In this document: positions 17,941 through 26,462 of the stretch, one piece after another
Layout of the letters: each line of letters starts with the position of its first letter
Numbering within the stretch: position 1 is the first letter of the stretch
Assembly: GCF_001613385.1 (NCBI RefSeq)
Contig: NZ_BDCG01000021.1
Span: forward strand, 220,008-284,007
Reading direction: 5' to 3'
DNA from: Nocardia flavorosea NBRC 108225
GTDB lineage: Bacteria > Actinomycetota > Actinomycetes > Mycobacteriales > Mycobacteriaceae
Length of the DNA: 64,000 nucleotides
Position numbers and translations under genes: made by a program
The notes under the pieces: model-generated
The model's input: only the letters and a program-made list of their open reading frames with translations
Databases searched by the model: none
Told to the model about the DNA's origin: nothing

Positions 17941-19351
17941 GTCTGAGGATAGCACCTCTCGTATCGCGGCGGAGCTTCGCGACTGGATAGCCGAGGCCGC
18001 GCCCGGTGCGCAGCTGCCGTCGACCCGCACCTTGGTGACCCGGTATGCCGCAAGTCCGGTCACGGTGCAGAAGGCGCTGCGCATCCTCACCATGCAGGGG
18101 TTCATCGAAAGCCGGCCCGGAGTAGGGACTTTCGTCCGCACGGTGCGCGACACCCGTCCGCACGACTACGGGTGGCAGACCGCCGCACTGGGGACACCGC
18201 GTCATCGCTCCGCTCGGTGGTTCACCGCGTTGCAGACGGTCGCCAACGACCGGATCGCCTTGCACTCCGGCTATCCGGACCGGGAACTGCTGCCCGAACG
18301 GCTGGTCCGGGGCGCCTTCGCGCGGGCCGCCCGCGGCGACGCCACAGTCAACCGGCCACCCAGTAGCGGTCTGCCGGATCTGCAGGCATGGTTTGCGACC
18401 GAACTGGCAGCGGTGACCCCCGCCGGTGTGATGGCGCCCGCCCCGAGCGACGTCGTGATCTTCCCGGGCAGCCAGAGCGGTCTCGGTACGGCCTTCCAGG
18501 CGCTGGTCGGACCGGGCCGGCCGCTGCTGGTGGAATCGCCCACCTATTGGGGTGCGATTCTGGCGGCGAACCGGGCCGGTGTGCAGATGGTCCCGGTCCC
18601 GAGCAACTCAGACGGTCCGCGCCCCGAGGATCTGGCGCGGGCATTCGAGCGGACCGGCGCTCGCGCGTTCTACGCCCAGCCACATTTCGCCAATCCGACC
18701 GGCGCGCAATGGCAGCCGGAGCGGGCGGCGGGGGTGCTCGATGTGGTGCGCGCCCACGGGGCGTTCCTGATCGAGGACGACTGGGCGCACGATTTCGGTA
18801 TCGATACCGTCCCGATCCCGCTGGCCACCCACGACGATGCCGGCCATGTGGTGTATCTGCGGTCGCTGACCAAAAGTGTTTCGCCGTCGGTCCGGATTGC
18901 CGCTGTCGTCGCCCGGGGGCCGGCCCGGGAACGGATCCTGGCGGACGCCCAGGCGGAGTCGATGTATGTGAGTGGCCTGCTACAGGCCGTCGCCCTCGAG
19001 GTGGTGACCCAGCCGGGCTGGCGCACCCATACGCGCAGCCTGGGCCGCCGGCTGGCCACCCGCCGTGATCTGCTGATCGCCGCGCTGCGTGCACACCTTC
19101 CGGAAGCCCGCCTGGAGGTGGTGCCACGCGGTGGGCTGCACCTGTGGGTGCGATTATCCGATTCCACCGATGTGGCTCGGCTCGTCCGCGAGTGTGAGGA
19201 CGACGGGGTGATCATCGCGCCCGGGGACGAGTGGTTTCCCGCCGAACCGACGGGTGCCTATCTGCGGCTCAACTACTCCGGCCCGAATCCGGGGGCATTC
19301 CCCGAGGGCGTGCGGGTCATCGCCCGGGCGCTGGCTCGGCAGCGACGATAG
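17939..19351 (+). CDS. MocR/PdxR-type regulator (GntR helix-turn-helix fused to aminotransferase fold)
   Basis: A 470-residue chimeric regulator. The N-terminal winged helix spans about residues 5-70: LRDWIAEAAPGAQLPSTRTL, then VTVQKALRILTMQGFIESRPGVGTFV. It is followed by a fold-type I aminotransferase domain: PGSQSGLGTAFQALVGPGRP, the YAQPHFANPTG segment, and SLTKSVSPSVRIA with the PLP-binding Lys. Such proteins bind PLP-linked effectors and activate or repress a divergent gene. The ATG at 17939 overlaps the opposing exporter ATG. Leaderless translation or a start further in would be alternatives. Confidence 0.93.
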   Translation: MSEDSTSRIAAELRDWIAEAAPGAQLPSTRTLVTRYAASPVTVQKALRILTMQGFIESRPGVGTFVRTVRDTRPHDYGWQTAALGTPRHRSARWFTALQTVANDRIALHSGYPDRELLPERLVRGAFARAARGDATVNRPPSSGLPDLQAWFATELAAVTPAGVMAPAPSDVVIFPGSQSGLGTAFQALVGPGRPLLVESPTYWGAILAANRAGVQMVPVPSNSDGPRPEDLARAFERTGARAFYAQPHFANPTGAQWQPERAAGVLDVVRAHGAFLIEDDWAHDFGIDTVPIPLATHDDAGHVVYLRSLTKSVSPSVRIAAVVARGPARERILADAQAESMYVSGLLQAVALEVVTQPGWRTHTRSLGRRLATRRDLLIAALRAHLPEARLEVVPRGGLHLWVRLSDSTDVARLVRECEDDGVIIAPGDEWFPAEPTGAYLRLNYSGPNPGAFPEGVRVIARALARQRR

Positions 19352-19357
19352 ACCGCG

Positions 19358-19397
19358 CGGGTACCCGGTCGGGACAGTGTCCGCGACCGGGTACCCG
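19358..19397. terminator. Bidirectional terminator hairpin
   Basis: A perfect 14-bp stem (CGGGTACCCGGTCG at 19358-19371, CGACCGGGTACCCG at 19384-19397) encloses GGACAGTGTCCG, which itself forms a small palindrome. It sits exactly between the convergent mocR-like gene and the secreted protein gene and would stop both transcripts. Confidence 0.8.
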
Positions 19398-19404
19398 TAG
19401 GGGA

Positions 19405-19938
19405 TCAGTCGGGGAGGACCGAGATGGTGCCGCGGCAGACCGCGTTCTGGGTGTTGAGCCACCACCAGCCGCCGCCGGTCCGGGCGGTCACCGTGAAGGC
19501 GACGGTGCCGACGCCGGTCCAGGTGCGATTCACCGGAATACCCGGTTTACCCTTCAGCATCTCCTCGTCGCTGACGCTGGTCCCCGATGCTCCGGTGGTC
19601 TCGTTGTGCCAGTCGACCTGCACCTGGGTGCCGTACGGCGTCGTCGTGGGAATCGGGAACAGGCTCGCGGGCGGGTTCGGCAGATCGTTGTTGCCGCTGA
19701 GCAGTAGCGCCGGTTCCAGTTCCCCGCCCGGTGGCCGACTGGCCCCCGAACTCGCCCGGATATGCCAGGTGAACGGTGGCGCCCACGCCAGCGGATTCGC
19801 GCTGCCGCAGGTCATGACGGTCGACGAGGGTGGCTGGGCGGCGGCGGTGCCGGCACCGGCCGTGAGCAGGGCGGCGGCCGCGGCAACGGCGGTTGCCGGG
19901 GCGAGTGCTGCGGTGACGAGCTGACGTGCGCGAGGCAT
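19405..19938 (-). CDS. Secreted hypothetical protein
   Basis: 177 residues from the ATG at 19938, with GGAG seven bases upstream. The N-terminus is a clear Sec signal peptide (MPRARQLVTAALAPATA, an Ala-rich core, cleavage after AAAQ or similar). The mature part is about 140 residues with two cysteines (MTCGSAN and NAVCRGTISV), likely disulfide-linked, and beta-rich segments such as YGTQVQVDWHNETTG and GVGTVAFTVTARTGGGWWWLN. It resembles small exported mycolata proteins of unknown function. Confidence 0.85.
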   Translation of the reverse strand: MPRARQLVTAALAPATAVAAAAALLTAGAGTAAAQPPSSTVMTCGSANPLAWAPPFTWHIRASSGASRPPGGELEPALLLSGNNDLPNPPASLFPIPTTTPYGTQVQVDWHNETTGASGTSVSDEEMLKGKPGIPVNRTWTGVGTVAFTVTARTGGGWWWLNTQNAVCRGTISVLPD

Positions 19939-20101
19939 CTGGGCTCCCTGATCCGGTAGAGGATTATCGGTATTCCGCGTGGACAAGAATATCCACCCGG
20001 ATGTCGCTGCTGTGCGGGTTTCCGTTTCGCCCGGTGCGCCGGACGCCGGACCGCGGCGTTCGGTTCCGGCGTATGAGCGGCCGCGCCGCCGGCACACCGG
20101 C

Positions 20102-21142
20102 TCAGCTGTACCGGGCGAGATACCGGGCCAGATAGCGGCTGTCGCGTCCGGCACCGTGCAGAGTTCCGGAGAGAATATTGCGCTGATACTCCAAGCCGAG
20201 GAAGGCCAAACCCGGGTGAGCGGTCGAGATGCCGTTCCGGTGTGGCGGGAAGCCCGCGGCGTCAGGTGGGCACAGTGTGCTCAGATGGGTCAGCGCCGGA
20301 CGGTATCCGGTGGCCAGGACGACGTGATCCACTTCCTCGCTGCGGCCGTCGGGCCAGTGCAGGACCGGCCCCTCCGCCCGGGTGAACATCGGCCGGGCCT
20401 CGGGATTGCCTTGTTCGAGGATGCTGCGGTACCCCTCGGTGTCCACGATGGGGATCGTGCCGCTGTGGAAGAACCGGCCGATCGGCAGCCTGGATGCCAG
20501 GGATATGGCCCGCCAGAATCGGGAATCGGCCGGTATCGGTTCGTTGGTCGCGTAACGCAACGGGGATCGATGCGCCAGGATCACCGGCGATTCGGCAGCG
20601 AGTTCCACGGCTATCTGGACGGCCGAGTTGCCGGAACCGACAACGACGACCCGCCGCCCCGCGAAGGGGTGCGGGCGACGGTAGTCGGCGGCGTGCAGCA
20701 CCTCCCCGGTATAAGCGGACAGCCCCGGGAGTTCCGGGCGGTACGGATTGGCGAAACTGCCGGTGGCTGAGACCACCACCGGCGCGGTGAACTCGGCGCC
20801 GGTGGTGGTGTGCACCCGGAATGTTGCGCCTGACCTGTCCACGGTGGCGACCCGGTGCCCGGTGAGTACCTCGCCCGGGATCGCGGCCGCGCACTTCCGC
20901 AGGTAGGCGGCCACCTCGTCACGCGTCGGGTAGCGGTGCGGATCGCCGGGGAAAGGTCTGCCGGGCAGTGCGTTCAGCTGTGCGGGCGTGAACAATCGCA
21001 GCCTGTCGTAATAGTTCGGCCAGGATCCGGCGGTATCCGAGCCGGCTTCGAGCACCACCGGGCGGAATCCGTACTCCGAGAGGGCCGATGCTGCGGCTAT
21101 CCCGGCTTGGCCTGCGCCGATAACAATAGCGGGGGTATCCAT
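20102..21142 (-). CDS. Flavin-containing NAD(P)-binding monooxygenase (CzcO-like)
   Basis: A 346-residue flavoprotein. The FAD Rossmann motif IVIGAGQAGIAAASAL is at 6-21. The NADPH-binding GxGxxx (VVVVGSGNSAVQIAVEL) is at about 165-181, and the ATGYRP motif lies near the C-terminus. This layout matches class B flavin monooxygenases of the CzcO/YwrO-like group rather than full Baeyer-Villiger enzymes, whose FxGxxxHxxxW fingerprint is absent. The substrate is unknown. It precedes no obvious partner; the next gene upstream is the tautomerase-YHS fusion. Confidence 0.88.
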   Translation of the reverse strand: MDTPAIVIGAGQAGIAAASALSEYGFRPVVLEAGSDTAGSWPNYYDRLRLFTPAQLNALPGRPFPGDPHRYPTRDEVAAYLRKCAAAIPGEVLTGHRVATVDRSGATFRVHTTTGAEFTAPVVVSATGSFANPYRPELPGLSAYTGEVLHAADYRRPHPFAGRRVVVVGSGNSAVQIAVELAAESPVILAHRSPLRYATNEPIPADSRFWRAISLASRLPIGRFFHSGTIPIVDTEGYRSILEQGNPEARPMFTRAEGPVLHWPDGRSEEVDHVVLATGYRPALTHLSTLCPPDAAGFPPHRNGISTAHPGLAFLGLEYQRNILSGTLHGAGRDSRYLARYLARYS

Positions 21143-21217
21143 GATGGCCGTGATCGTGACATTTCGGGCACGGGGACGGCCACGGATTTTCGGCGGCCGG
21201 GGTTGCTGCGCCGTCGT

Positions 21218-21829
21218 TCAGTCCCGGGCGTGATCCTCGGCGAAGACCTTGCGGCAGGAGGGTGCGCAGAACGCGTAGTCGACTCCGTCGAGGGTGTAGG
21301 TGATCTGCGCGGTCGCCCATTCGACCTGCATCCCGCAGGTCGGGTCGATGGTGAACCCCTCCGGGGCCACGGGCAGCTGCCCGGAATCGCGGAAGTCCTG
21401 GGTCATCAACCGGGTCAATTCGGTGCTGGTCGTGGACCGGCCGAGTGTACCGGCACAGTGTTCGCGCAGGCCCACTATCTGCACGATACAGTGCGGTTCG
21501 CGGTTCAGGCGCTGGGTGTCGGTTTCGGTGGCGGCGATCGCCGCGGTGATCATCGGGATGATGTTCTTTCCGAAGTCCGGGTCGCCGCTCCAGGAGCCCG
21601 GCACCGTCAGCCGTACCAGGTAGCGGGGTGCAGTGTCGGTGGCCGGACCGCCGGTGACCCAGGTTCGCGGCTGCTGGATCAGCACATGGGTGAATTCACG
21701 GGCTTTGGCCATCGTTGCCTCCGGGGCTTCGTCGTAGCCGGTGAGTGCTGTCATCACCCGGTCGGCCAGATCCTGTTCGGCGCGGGCGTCGAGTTCGCGG
21801 CCGGTGACCGATATTTCGAGGGTCATCAT
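21218..21829 (-). CDS. Tautomerase-like domain fused to a YHS metal-binding domain
   Basis: 203 residues. Residues about 3-148 match the tautomerase/MIF-like superfamily: LDARAEQDLADRVMTAL, HVLIQQPRTWVTGG, YLVRLTVPGSW. However, the catalytic N-terminal Pro is absent, because the chain starts MMTLEIS. Residues about 158-198 are a YHS domain: FTIDPTCGMQVEWATAQ and DYAFCAPSCRKVFAED, with Cys165, Cys188 and Cys192 as likely metal ligands. The ATG at 21829 has GGAGG inside the end of the upstream peroxiredoxin gene, six bases after its stop, so the pair is coupled. Possible roles are metal or redox sensing linked to peroxide defence; this is inference. Confidence 0.85.
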   Translation of the reverse strand: MMTLEISVTGRELDARAEQDLADRVMTALTGYDEAPEATMAKAREFTHVLIQQPRTWVTGGPATDTAPRYLVRLTVPGSWSGDPDFGKNIIPMITAAIAATETDTQRLNREPHCIVQIVGLREHCAGTLGRSTTSTELTRLMTQDFRDSGQLPVAPEGFTIDPTCGMQVEWATAQITYTLDGVDYAFCAPSCRKVFAEDHARD

Positions 21830-21835
21830 GGTGAA

Positions 21836-22423
21836 TCATTCCTCCGATGTAGGGACGGGAATCGGGGTGGTCGATGCGCTGTGGCGTGCGGCCACGGCGA
21901 GCAGTTCGCCGACGGACCATTGGTCGTCGGCGTAGGCGCCGAACTTCGCGGCGAGGACGGTGCCGCCGGGGTGGATCAGGAAATCGGCGGGGAGACCCAG
22001 GCGGCCGCCTTCGGGACGGGCAGGCGGCGCGGGGCGTTCACCGCGCCGCCCCGGCAGTTCGGTAGCGATCGCGCGGGTGATGGTCCCCCAGCCGCGTGGG
22101 TCCAGCAGTGCCCGCGCGCCGGTCTCGACGCCGAATTCGCGATACAGCCTGCGGTCCGGGTCGGCGATGACGTCCAGCGGCAGATCGCCGGTGTACTTGC
22201 GGAGCTCGGCGGCGCTCGAGTGGAAGACCACTACCTCCCGGATACCGGCAGCCCGGATTTCGTGCAGCCGGGCGACCACCGACCGCAGGTGCAGATTGCA
22301 TACCGGGCAGCCGGCGAAACGGCGAAATTGGAGGTGGGTGAGCCGGCCGGGGTCGGGCAGGGGTATCTCTGCGCCGGTGATGCCCGTCAGGGTGCGGGCG
22401 GCTACGCCGTCGAGTGGCGGCAT
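21836..22423 (-). CDS. AhpC/TSA-type peroxiredoxin-like protein
   Basis: A 195-residue thioredoxin-fold protein of the AhpC/TSA group. The active-site region RRFAGCPVCNLHLRSV carries a CPVC pair near residue 40, followed by VVVFHSSAAELRKY and DVIADPDRRLYREFGVE, the usual peroxiredoxin-like strands. It is first in an operon with the tautomerase-YHS gene and divergent from a TetR regulator. It probably reduces a peroxide or acts as a thiol oxidoreductase in the cytoplasm. Confidence 0.88.
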   Translation of the reverse strand: MPPLDGVAARTLTGITGAEIPLPDPGRLTHLQFRRFAGCPVCNLHLRSVVARLHEIRAAGIREVVVFHSSAAELRKYTGDLPLDVIADPDRRLYREFGVETGARALLDPRGWGTITRAIATELPGRRGERPAPPARPEGGRLGLPADFLIHPGGTVLAAKFGAYADDQWSVGELLAVAARHSASTTPIPVPTSEE

Positions 22424-22438
22424 CGGATCTCCTTAGGT

Positions 22439-22458
22439 GTACGACGTACGCTTATAAT
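22439..22458. promoter_or_regulatory. Promoter/operator region between peroxiredoxin operon and TetR
   Basis: GTACGACGTAC at 22439-22449 is an odd inverted repeat (GTAC-GAC-GTAC). A perfect TATAAT hexamer follows at 22453-22458, about 35 bases before the GTG of tetR. The motif GTACG recurs at 22477-22481. This is the expected place for a TetR operator serving both divergent transcripts. Confidence 0.5.
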
Positions 22459-22491
22459 CGAGTATGCGCGTATCCAGTACGCTGTCAACCC

Positions 22492-23100
22492 GTGCCCCGG
22501 CCGCGTTCCCTCACCGACGAGCAACTGGTCGCCGCCGCGCTTTCGGTGATCGACCGGGACGGTCTGCCCGGCCTGACCATGCGCGCGGTCGCCCGGGAGC
22601 TGGGAATGGCCACCATGGGGCTGTACCGCTACGTTGCCGACCGGCAGGCGTTGGAGGTCCTGGTCGTCGACCACGTCTTCCACACGGTCGACCTCGCGTT
22701 GCCGGCGGTGAACTGGGCGGACCGGATCCGGATCCTGATGGAACGCCTGCGGGTCGCGGTAGCCGCGCATCCGGCCGTGGTCCCGCTGGTGCTGCGGCAC
22801 CGGCAGGCGGCGCCCGGATCGCTGCTGCTGATCGAGACGATGCTCGCCGCACTCGCCGAGGGCGGACTCACCGGAACCGACCGGGTCGTCGCGCAGCGGA
22901 CGCTGATCGGTCATCTGCTCGGATTCCTGCAGAACGAGCACTATGCGGCACTGTCGGGGCCGGGGACCGTCACCATGTCCGAGCTGTCTCCCGACCGGTA
23001 CCCGCACCTCTCGGGTACCGCGACCGAGGCCCGCACGCTACCGCCCGCCGAGGAGTTCCGGCGCGGTCTCGATATCGTGCTGCGCGGGCTCGGGGGCTGA
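22492..23100 (+). CDS. TetR-family regulator
   Basis: 202 residues from the GTG at 22492 (VPRPRSLTDEQLV). The helix-turn-helix is MRAVARELGMATMGLYRYVADRQALEVLV at about 27-55. The C-terminal domain is of the TetR_C type, with a helical core around RLRVAVAAHPAVVPLVLRH. It is divergent from the peroxiredoxin / tautomerase-YHS operon with 68 bases between starts, so that operon is the probable target. Confidence 0.9.
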   Translation: MPRPRSLTDEQLVAAALSVIDRDGLPGLTMRAVARELGMATMGLYRYVADRQALEVLVVDHVFHTVDLALPAVNWADRIRILMERLRVAVAAHPAVVPLVLRHRQAAPGSLLLIETMLAALAEGGLTGTDRVVAQRTLIGHLLGFLQNEHYAALSGPGTVTMSELSPDRYPHLSGTATEARTLPPAEEFRRGLDIVLRGLGG

Positions 23101-23122
23101 TCGGGCCGGGCGCGCGCACCGT

Positions 23123-23341
23123 TCAGCGAGAATCGTCCGGATAGTCGTCCTCGTCGTCTCCGGGGGCGATATCGGGGCAGTCCCCGGCGAGGATGGCGCC
23201 CAATCGGGCTCTGGGCGGCAGTACCGCTTCCTCGAGGATTGCCAGGACCTCGTCCTCCGGGCTGCGGCCGTGCTCGACCGCGCGTAACCGGAGGGCGCGG
23301 TAGACCGCGTCCGGTACATGTCGAACAGATAGCGTCACCAT
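23123..23341 (-). CDS. FitA/VapB-type ribbon-helix-helix antitoxin, orphan
   Basis: 72 residues from the ATG at 23341. The N-terminus MVTLSVRHVPDAVYRALR and then AVEHGRSPEDEVLAILEEAV is the ribbon-helix-helix of FitA-like antitoxins. The acidic tail (GDDEDDYPDDSR) is the usual toxin-contacting region. Downstream on the same strand, where a PIN toxin would be expected, lies the convergent TetR gene, so no partner is present. It may be a solitary remnant or a regulator of its own. Confidence 0.75.
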   Translation of the reverse strand: MVTLSVRHVPDAVYRALRLRAVEHGRSPEDEVLAILEEAVLPPRARLGAILAGDCPDIAPGDDEDDYPDDSR

Positions 23342-23610
23342 GGAGCCGTCTTTCGTCGACAGTCGTCGGTGCCCCCATTGTATTTCCCGCACTGCCCGAG
23401 ACCTGGTTACCGTGCGTTTCGTTCTGGTATCGGCACACGCGGCCAGGGCGCCCTACGGCACCGGGTGCCGGTCTGTGTCATCGTATGAAAGTCATTCCCG
23501 CACTGGGAATATGACGCAAAATCGGGGATTGTCGATGCGAAGGAAATCCGGGCCGGCTGGTCTGGTGCGGTGCGCGGGCTGTTCACGCGCATCCGGAAAG
23601 TGAGGCGGAA

Positions 23611-24783
23611 ATGAACCACAAACTCTGGTTGCTCGGGCGGCTCGCCGCGGTGGGCGGGCATATTCTCGGAGAGAAGATCACCGGGCACCGGGCCCGCACC
23701 ATCGACGATGTGCCCGCCTCCGGGGCGGCACTGACCACGGAATGGCTCACTGCGGTTCTGTGCCGGGACACCCCCGGTGCGGAAGTCGTATCGTTCGAGA
23801 TCGACGGTGGTAGCAGCGGCACCTCCACCCGGGTCGCGATCCGCGTGGAGTACAACGAGACCGGGCAGGCCGCCGAATTACCGCAGGCATTGTTCGCGAA
23901 AACCACCACCTCGCTCAGTCAGCGCATCCTGCTGGGCGGCGGCAAGATGATCGACGGGGAGACCCGGTTCTTCCGGGACTTCCGTCCGGAACTCGATATC
24001 CAGGCGCCGCTCGGCTTTTGGGGCGCCTTCGATCCGGCGTCCTGGCGTTCGATCGCGCTGATGGAGGATATCGCCGTCACGCGGGGGGCGGTGTTCAGCG
24101 AGCCCACCGAACCTATCGGCCGCGCGGAGATGGAAGATCTGGTGCGCAACCTGGCGCGGTTGCACGGCACGTTCTGGGAGAGCCCGGCGATCGAACCGCT
24201 GAAGACGACGAACGAGGCGCTGGCCGCGTACCTGGCCGCGATCGATATGAAGACTCGCTGCACGGTGGGGCTGGAGCGGGCGGCCGAGGTCGTGCCCGAG
24301 GAGTTGCACGGTCAGGCGGACCGGCTGTGGGCCGGGGTGGAACGGGCGGTCGACCTGGCGACGCGGGAGCTTCCGCACACGCTGCTGCACGGCGACCCGC
24401 ATATCGGCCAGACCTACCGCACCGCCGACGGCCGGATGGGATACGTCGACTGGCAGGTCGTGATGCGCGGGGGCTGGGGCCACGATTTCGCGTACACGGT
24501 GAACTCGGGATGTGAGCCTGCCGACCGGCGGGCCTGGGCCGAGGATCTGCTGCGGGCCTATCTGGACGAACTCGCCGGCGCCGGTGGCCGTGCGCCCTCC
24601 TTCGATGATGCCTGGCTGATCTACCGGCAGCAATCGATGTTCGCGTACGCCGCCTGGGCATTCACGATCGGCCGGGCCGCCTATCAACCCGAAATGCAAT
24701 CGCAGGAAACCTGTTTGACACTTTTGCGCCGTATCACCACGGCAGTGCACGAGAATCGGTCGCTGGACGCGTTGGGAATCTGA
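23611..24783 (+). CDS. Phosphotransferase family protein (ecdysteroid-kinase/APH-like fold)
   Basis: 390 residues from the ATG at 23611 with GAGGCGG upstream. The protein-kinase-like fold is shown by the catalytic loop LLHGDPHIGQTY at about 254-265 and the metal motif YVDWQ at about 277, in place of DFD/DWE. Such proteins in mycobacteria (EcKL or DUF1679-like) phosphorylate hydroxylated lipids or steroids in known relatives; the substrate here is unknown. The ATP-binding lobe includes LPQALFAKTTTSL. It precedes the unusual P450 by about 260 bases on the same strand. Confidence 0.85.
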   Translation: MNHKLWLLGRLAAVGGHILGEKITGHRARTIDDVPASGAALTTEWLTAVLCRDTPGAEVVSFEIDGGSSGTSTRVAIRVEYNETGQAAELPQALFAKTTTSLSQRILLGGGKMIDGETRFFRDFRPELDIQAPLGFWGAFDPASWRSIALMEDIAVTRGAVFSEPTEPIGRAEMEDLVRNLARLHGTFWESPAIEPLKTTNEALAAYLAAIDMKTRCTVGLERAAEVVPEELHGQADRLWAGVERAVDLATRELPHTLLHGDPHIGQTYRTADGRMGYVDWQVVMRGGWGHDFAYTVNSGCEPADRRAWAEDLLRAYLDELAGAGGRAPSFDDAWLIYRQQSMFAYAAWAFTIGRAAYQPEMQSQETCLTLLRRITTAVHENRSLDALGI

Positions 24784-25046
24784 ACGCCAGGCCGGGGCCG
24801 GTTTGGCCGACTCGGTCCCGGTCAGCCGTCTTTTCGCCCTGTGAAACGGGCCCCGGATGTGCGGACCAGTCCAATGATTTTTCCGAAAAGCGCGTGTGCC
24901 CAACCGTTTTCGAAAACAAACAGAGAGTCCGGCAGTGTCGTAACATCGCGTCGTTCCGGCTCGAGCCAGTGTGCAGGAGGAGGCTCGAACCGGTGCCCGG
25001 CCGGTGGAAAACCATCGGTCCCGCTACCAGACGTCTGGAGTTCTTC

Positions 25047-26324
25047 TTGAGCAGTTCGGAATATCGAAGACTCGCCCCGGCTCCGCACAGCCCCGGTTCG
25101 CACGACGATCCCCGGTACGCGCTGTATCTCCCGGAATTCGCGGCCGACCCGCATCGCGCCTACCACGACATGCGCCGGCGTTACGGTTCGCTCGCGCCCG
25201 TGGAACTGGCCCCGGGGGTGCCTGCCACATTGGTGATCGGCTACTCGACCGCGCTGCGGGTACTCAACGATCCGGAACGGTTCCCCGCCGATCCGCGGAC
25301 CTGGCAGAAGGATGTGCCGGCGGGGTGCCCGGTGCTGCCGATCATGGAGTGGCGGCCGATGGCCAGCCGCTGCGCCGGCCAGGAATTCCTGCGCTATCGG
25401 CAGGCGATCACGGCCAGTATCGACGAAGTGGATATGTATGCCATTCACGCCGTGGTGGAGAACATTGCGGGTCCGCTGATCAGCTCGTTCTGCGCGGACG
25501 GGCGAGCCGAACTCATCCAGCAGTATGTTTTCCCCTTGTCGTTCCAGGTGATCAACTATCTGCTGGGCAGTCCGCCGGAGGTCGGTCAGCAGGTCGCCGC
25601 CGGTATCGCCGCCATGCTCGAGGGGGTCGACGCCGAGGCCGGTAGCCGGATGCTGGGCGAGGCCCTGGCGAATCTGGTGGTGATGAAGCGGGAGAATCCC
25701 GCAGCCGATATCACCTCGGTCCTGCTGCGGCATCCTGCCGAGCTATCCGATGAGGAGGTGTCCCATCATGTTTCCCAGGTGTACGGCACCGGGATCGAAT
25801 TCGAACTCAATCTGATCGTCAACACCCTGTTGCTGATCCTCACCGACGACCGGTTCGGTGGCAGCGTACTCGGTGGCAACCTCACTTCGCGGGATGCCCT
25901 GGACGAGGTGCTGTTCAACGATCCGCCGCTGGCCAATCTGCTGGTGACTTATCCGCGGATGCCGATCCTGCTCGACGATGTCTGGTTGCCCGCGCATCAG
26001 CCGGTGGTGATCAGCATGGCCGCCTGTAACAACGATCCCAAGATCCGGACCTCGGAGCTCACGGGTAACCGTGCCCATCTCGCGTGGGGCCTGGGCCCGC
26101 ATGCCTGCCCCGCGCAGTCGCTGGCCTACATCATCGCCGAAGGGGCGATCGATCAGCTGCTGGACGCGTTACCGGAGATGCGCGCCGATTTCCCCGACGA
26201 CGAACCCGCCTGGCGTCCGGGCCCGTTCCATCGCTCGCTGGTGGAGCTTCCGGTCACGTTCCCACCCGGTGCGCCCCTATCGGGCGTCCAGTATGCCTCG
26301 GCACGTCCGGCCACCTATACCTGA
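25047..26324 (+). CDS. Atypical cytochrome P450 lacking ExxR (CYP157-like)
   Basis: 425 residues from a TTG at 25047 with GGAG six bases before it; the frame further upstream has no P450 character. The haem loop is present as AWGLGPHACPAQ, with Cys near 354, but Trp replaces the usual Phe and Pro replaces the Gly after Cys. The K-helix reads DEVLFNDPP at about 286-294, so the Arg of ExxR is missing. The I-helix shows YGTGIEFELN instead of AGxET. CYP157 proteins of streptomycete conservons share an ExxR-less K-helix. No roadblock, GTPase or kinase conservon genes flank it here. It may not be a monooxygenase. Confidence 0.85.
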   Translation: MSSSEYRRLAPAPHSPGSHDDPRYALYLPEFAADPHRAYHDMRRRYGSLAPVELAPGVPATLVIGYSTALRVLNDPERFPADPRTWQKDVPAGCPVLPIMEWRPMASRCAGQEFLRYRQAITASIDEVDMYAIHAVVENIAGPLISSFCADGRAELIQQYVFPLSFQVINYLLGSPPEVGQQVAAGIAAMLEGVDAEAGSRMLGEALANLVVMKRENPAADITSVLLRHPAELSDEEVSHHVSQVYGTGIEFELNLIVNTLLLILTDDRFGGSVLGGNLTSRDALDEVLFNDPPLANLLVTYPRMPILLDDVWLPAHQPVVISMAACNNDPKIRTSELTGNRAHLAWGLGPHACPAQSLAYIIAEGAIDQLLDALPEMRADFPDDEPAWRPGPFHRSLVELPVTFPPGAPLSGVQYASARPATYT

Positions 26325-26462
26325 TCGAATCCGGCACAGACCTCCTCGAAGCTCGCGGGGTCGGCGTGACGCGGAGCCCGTGGAGGTCTCCGAGGGCGCC
26401 GGTCACACCGTCCCCCGCGAGCCGGGCGGCACTGCCGGGTCGTACGGGCGGCCGCAGCATTT

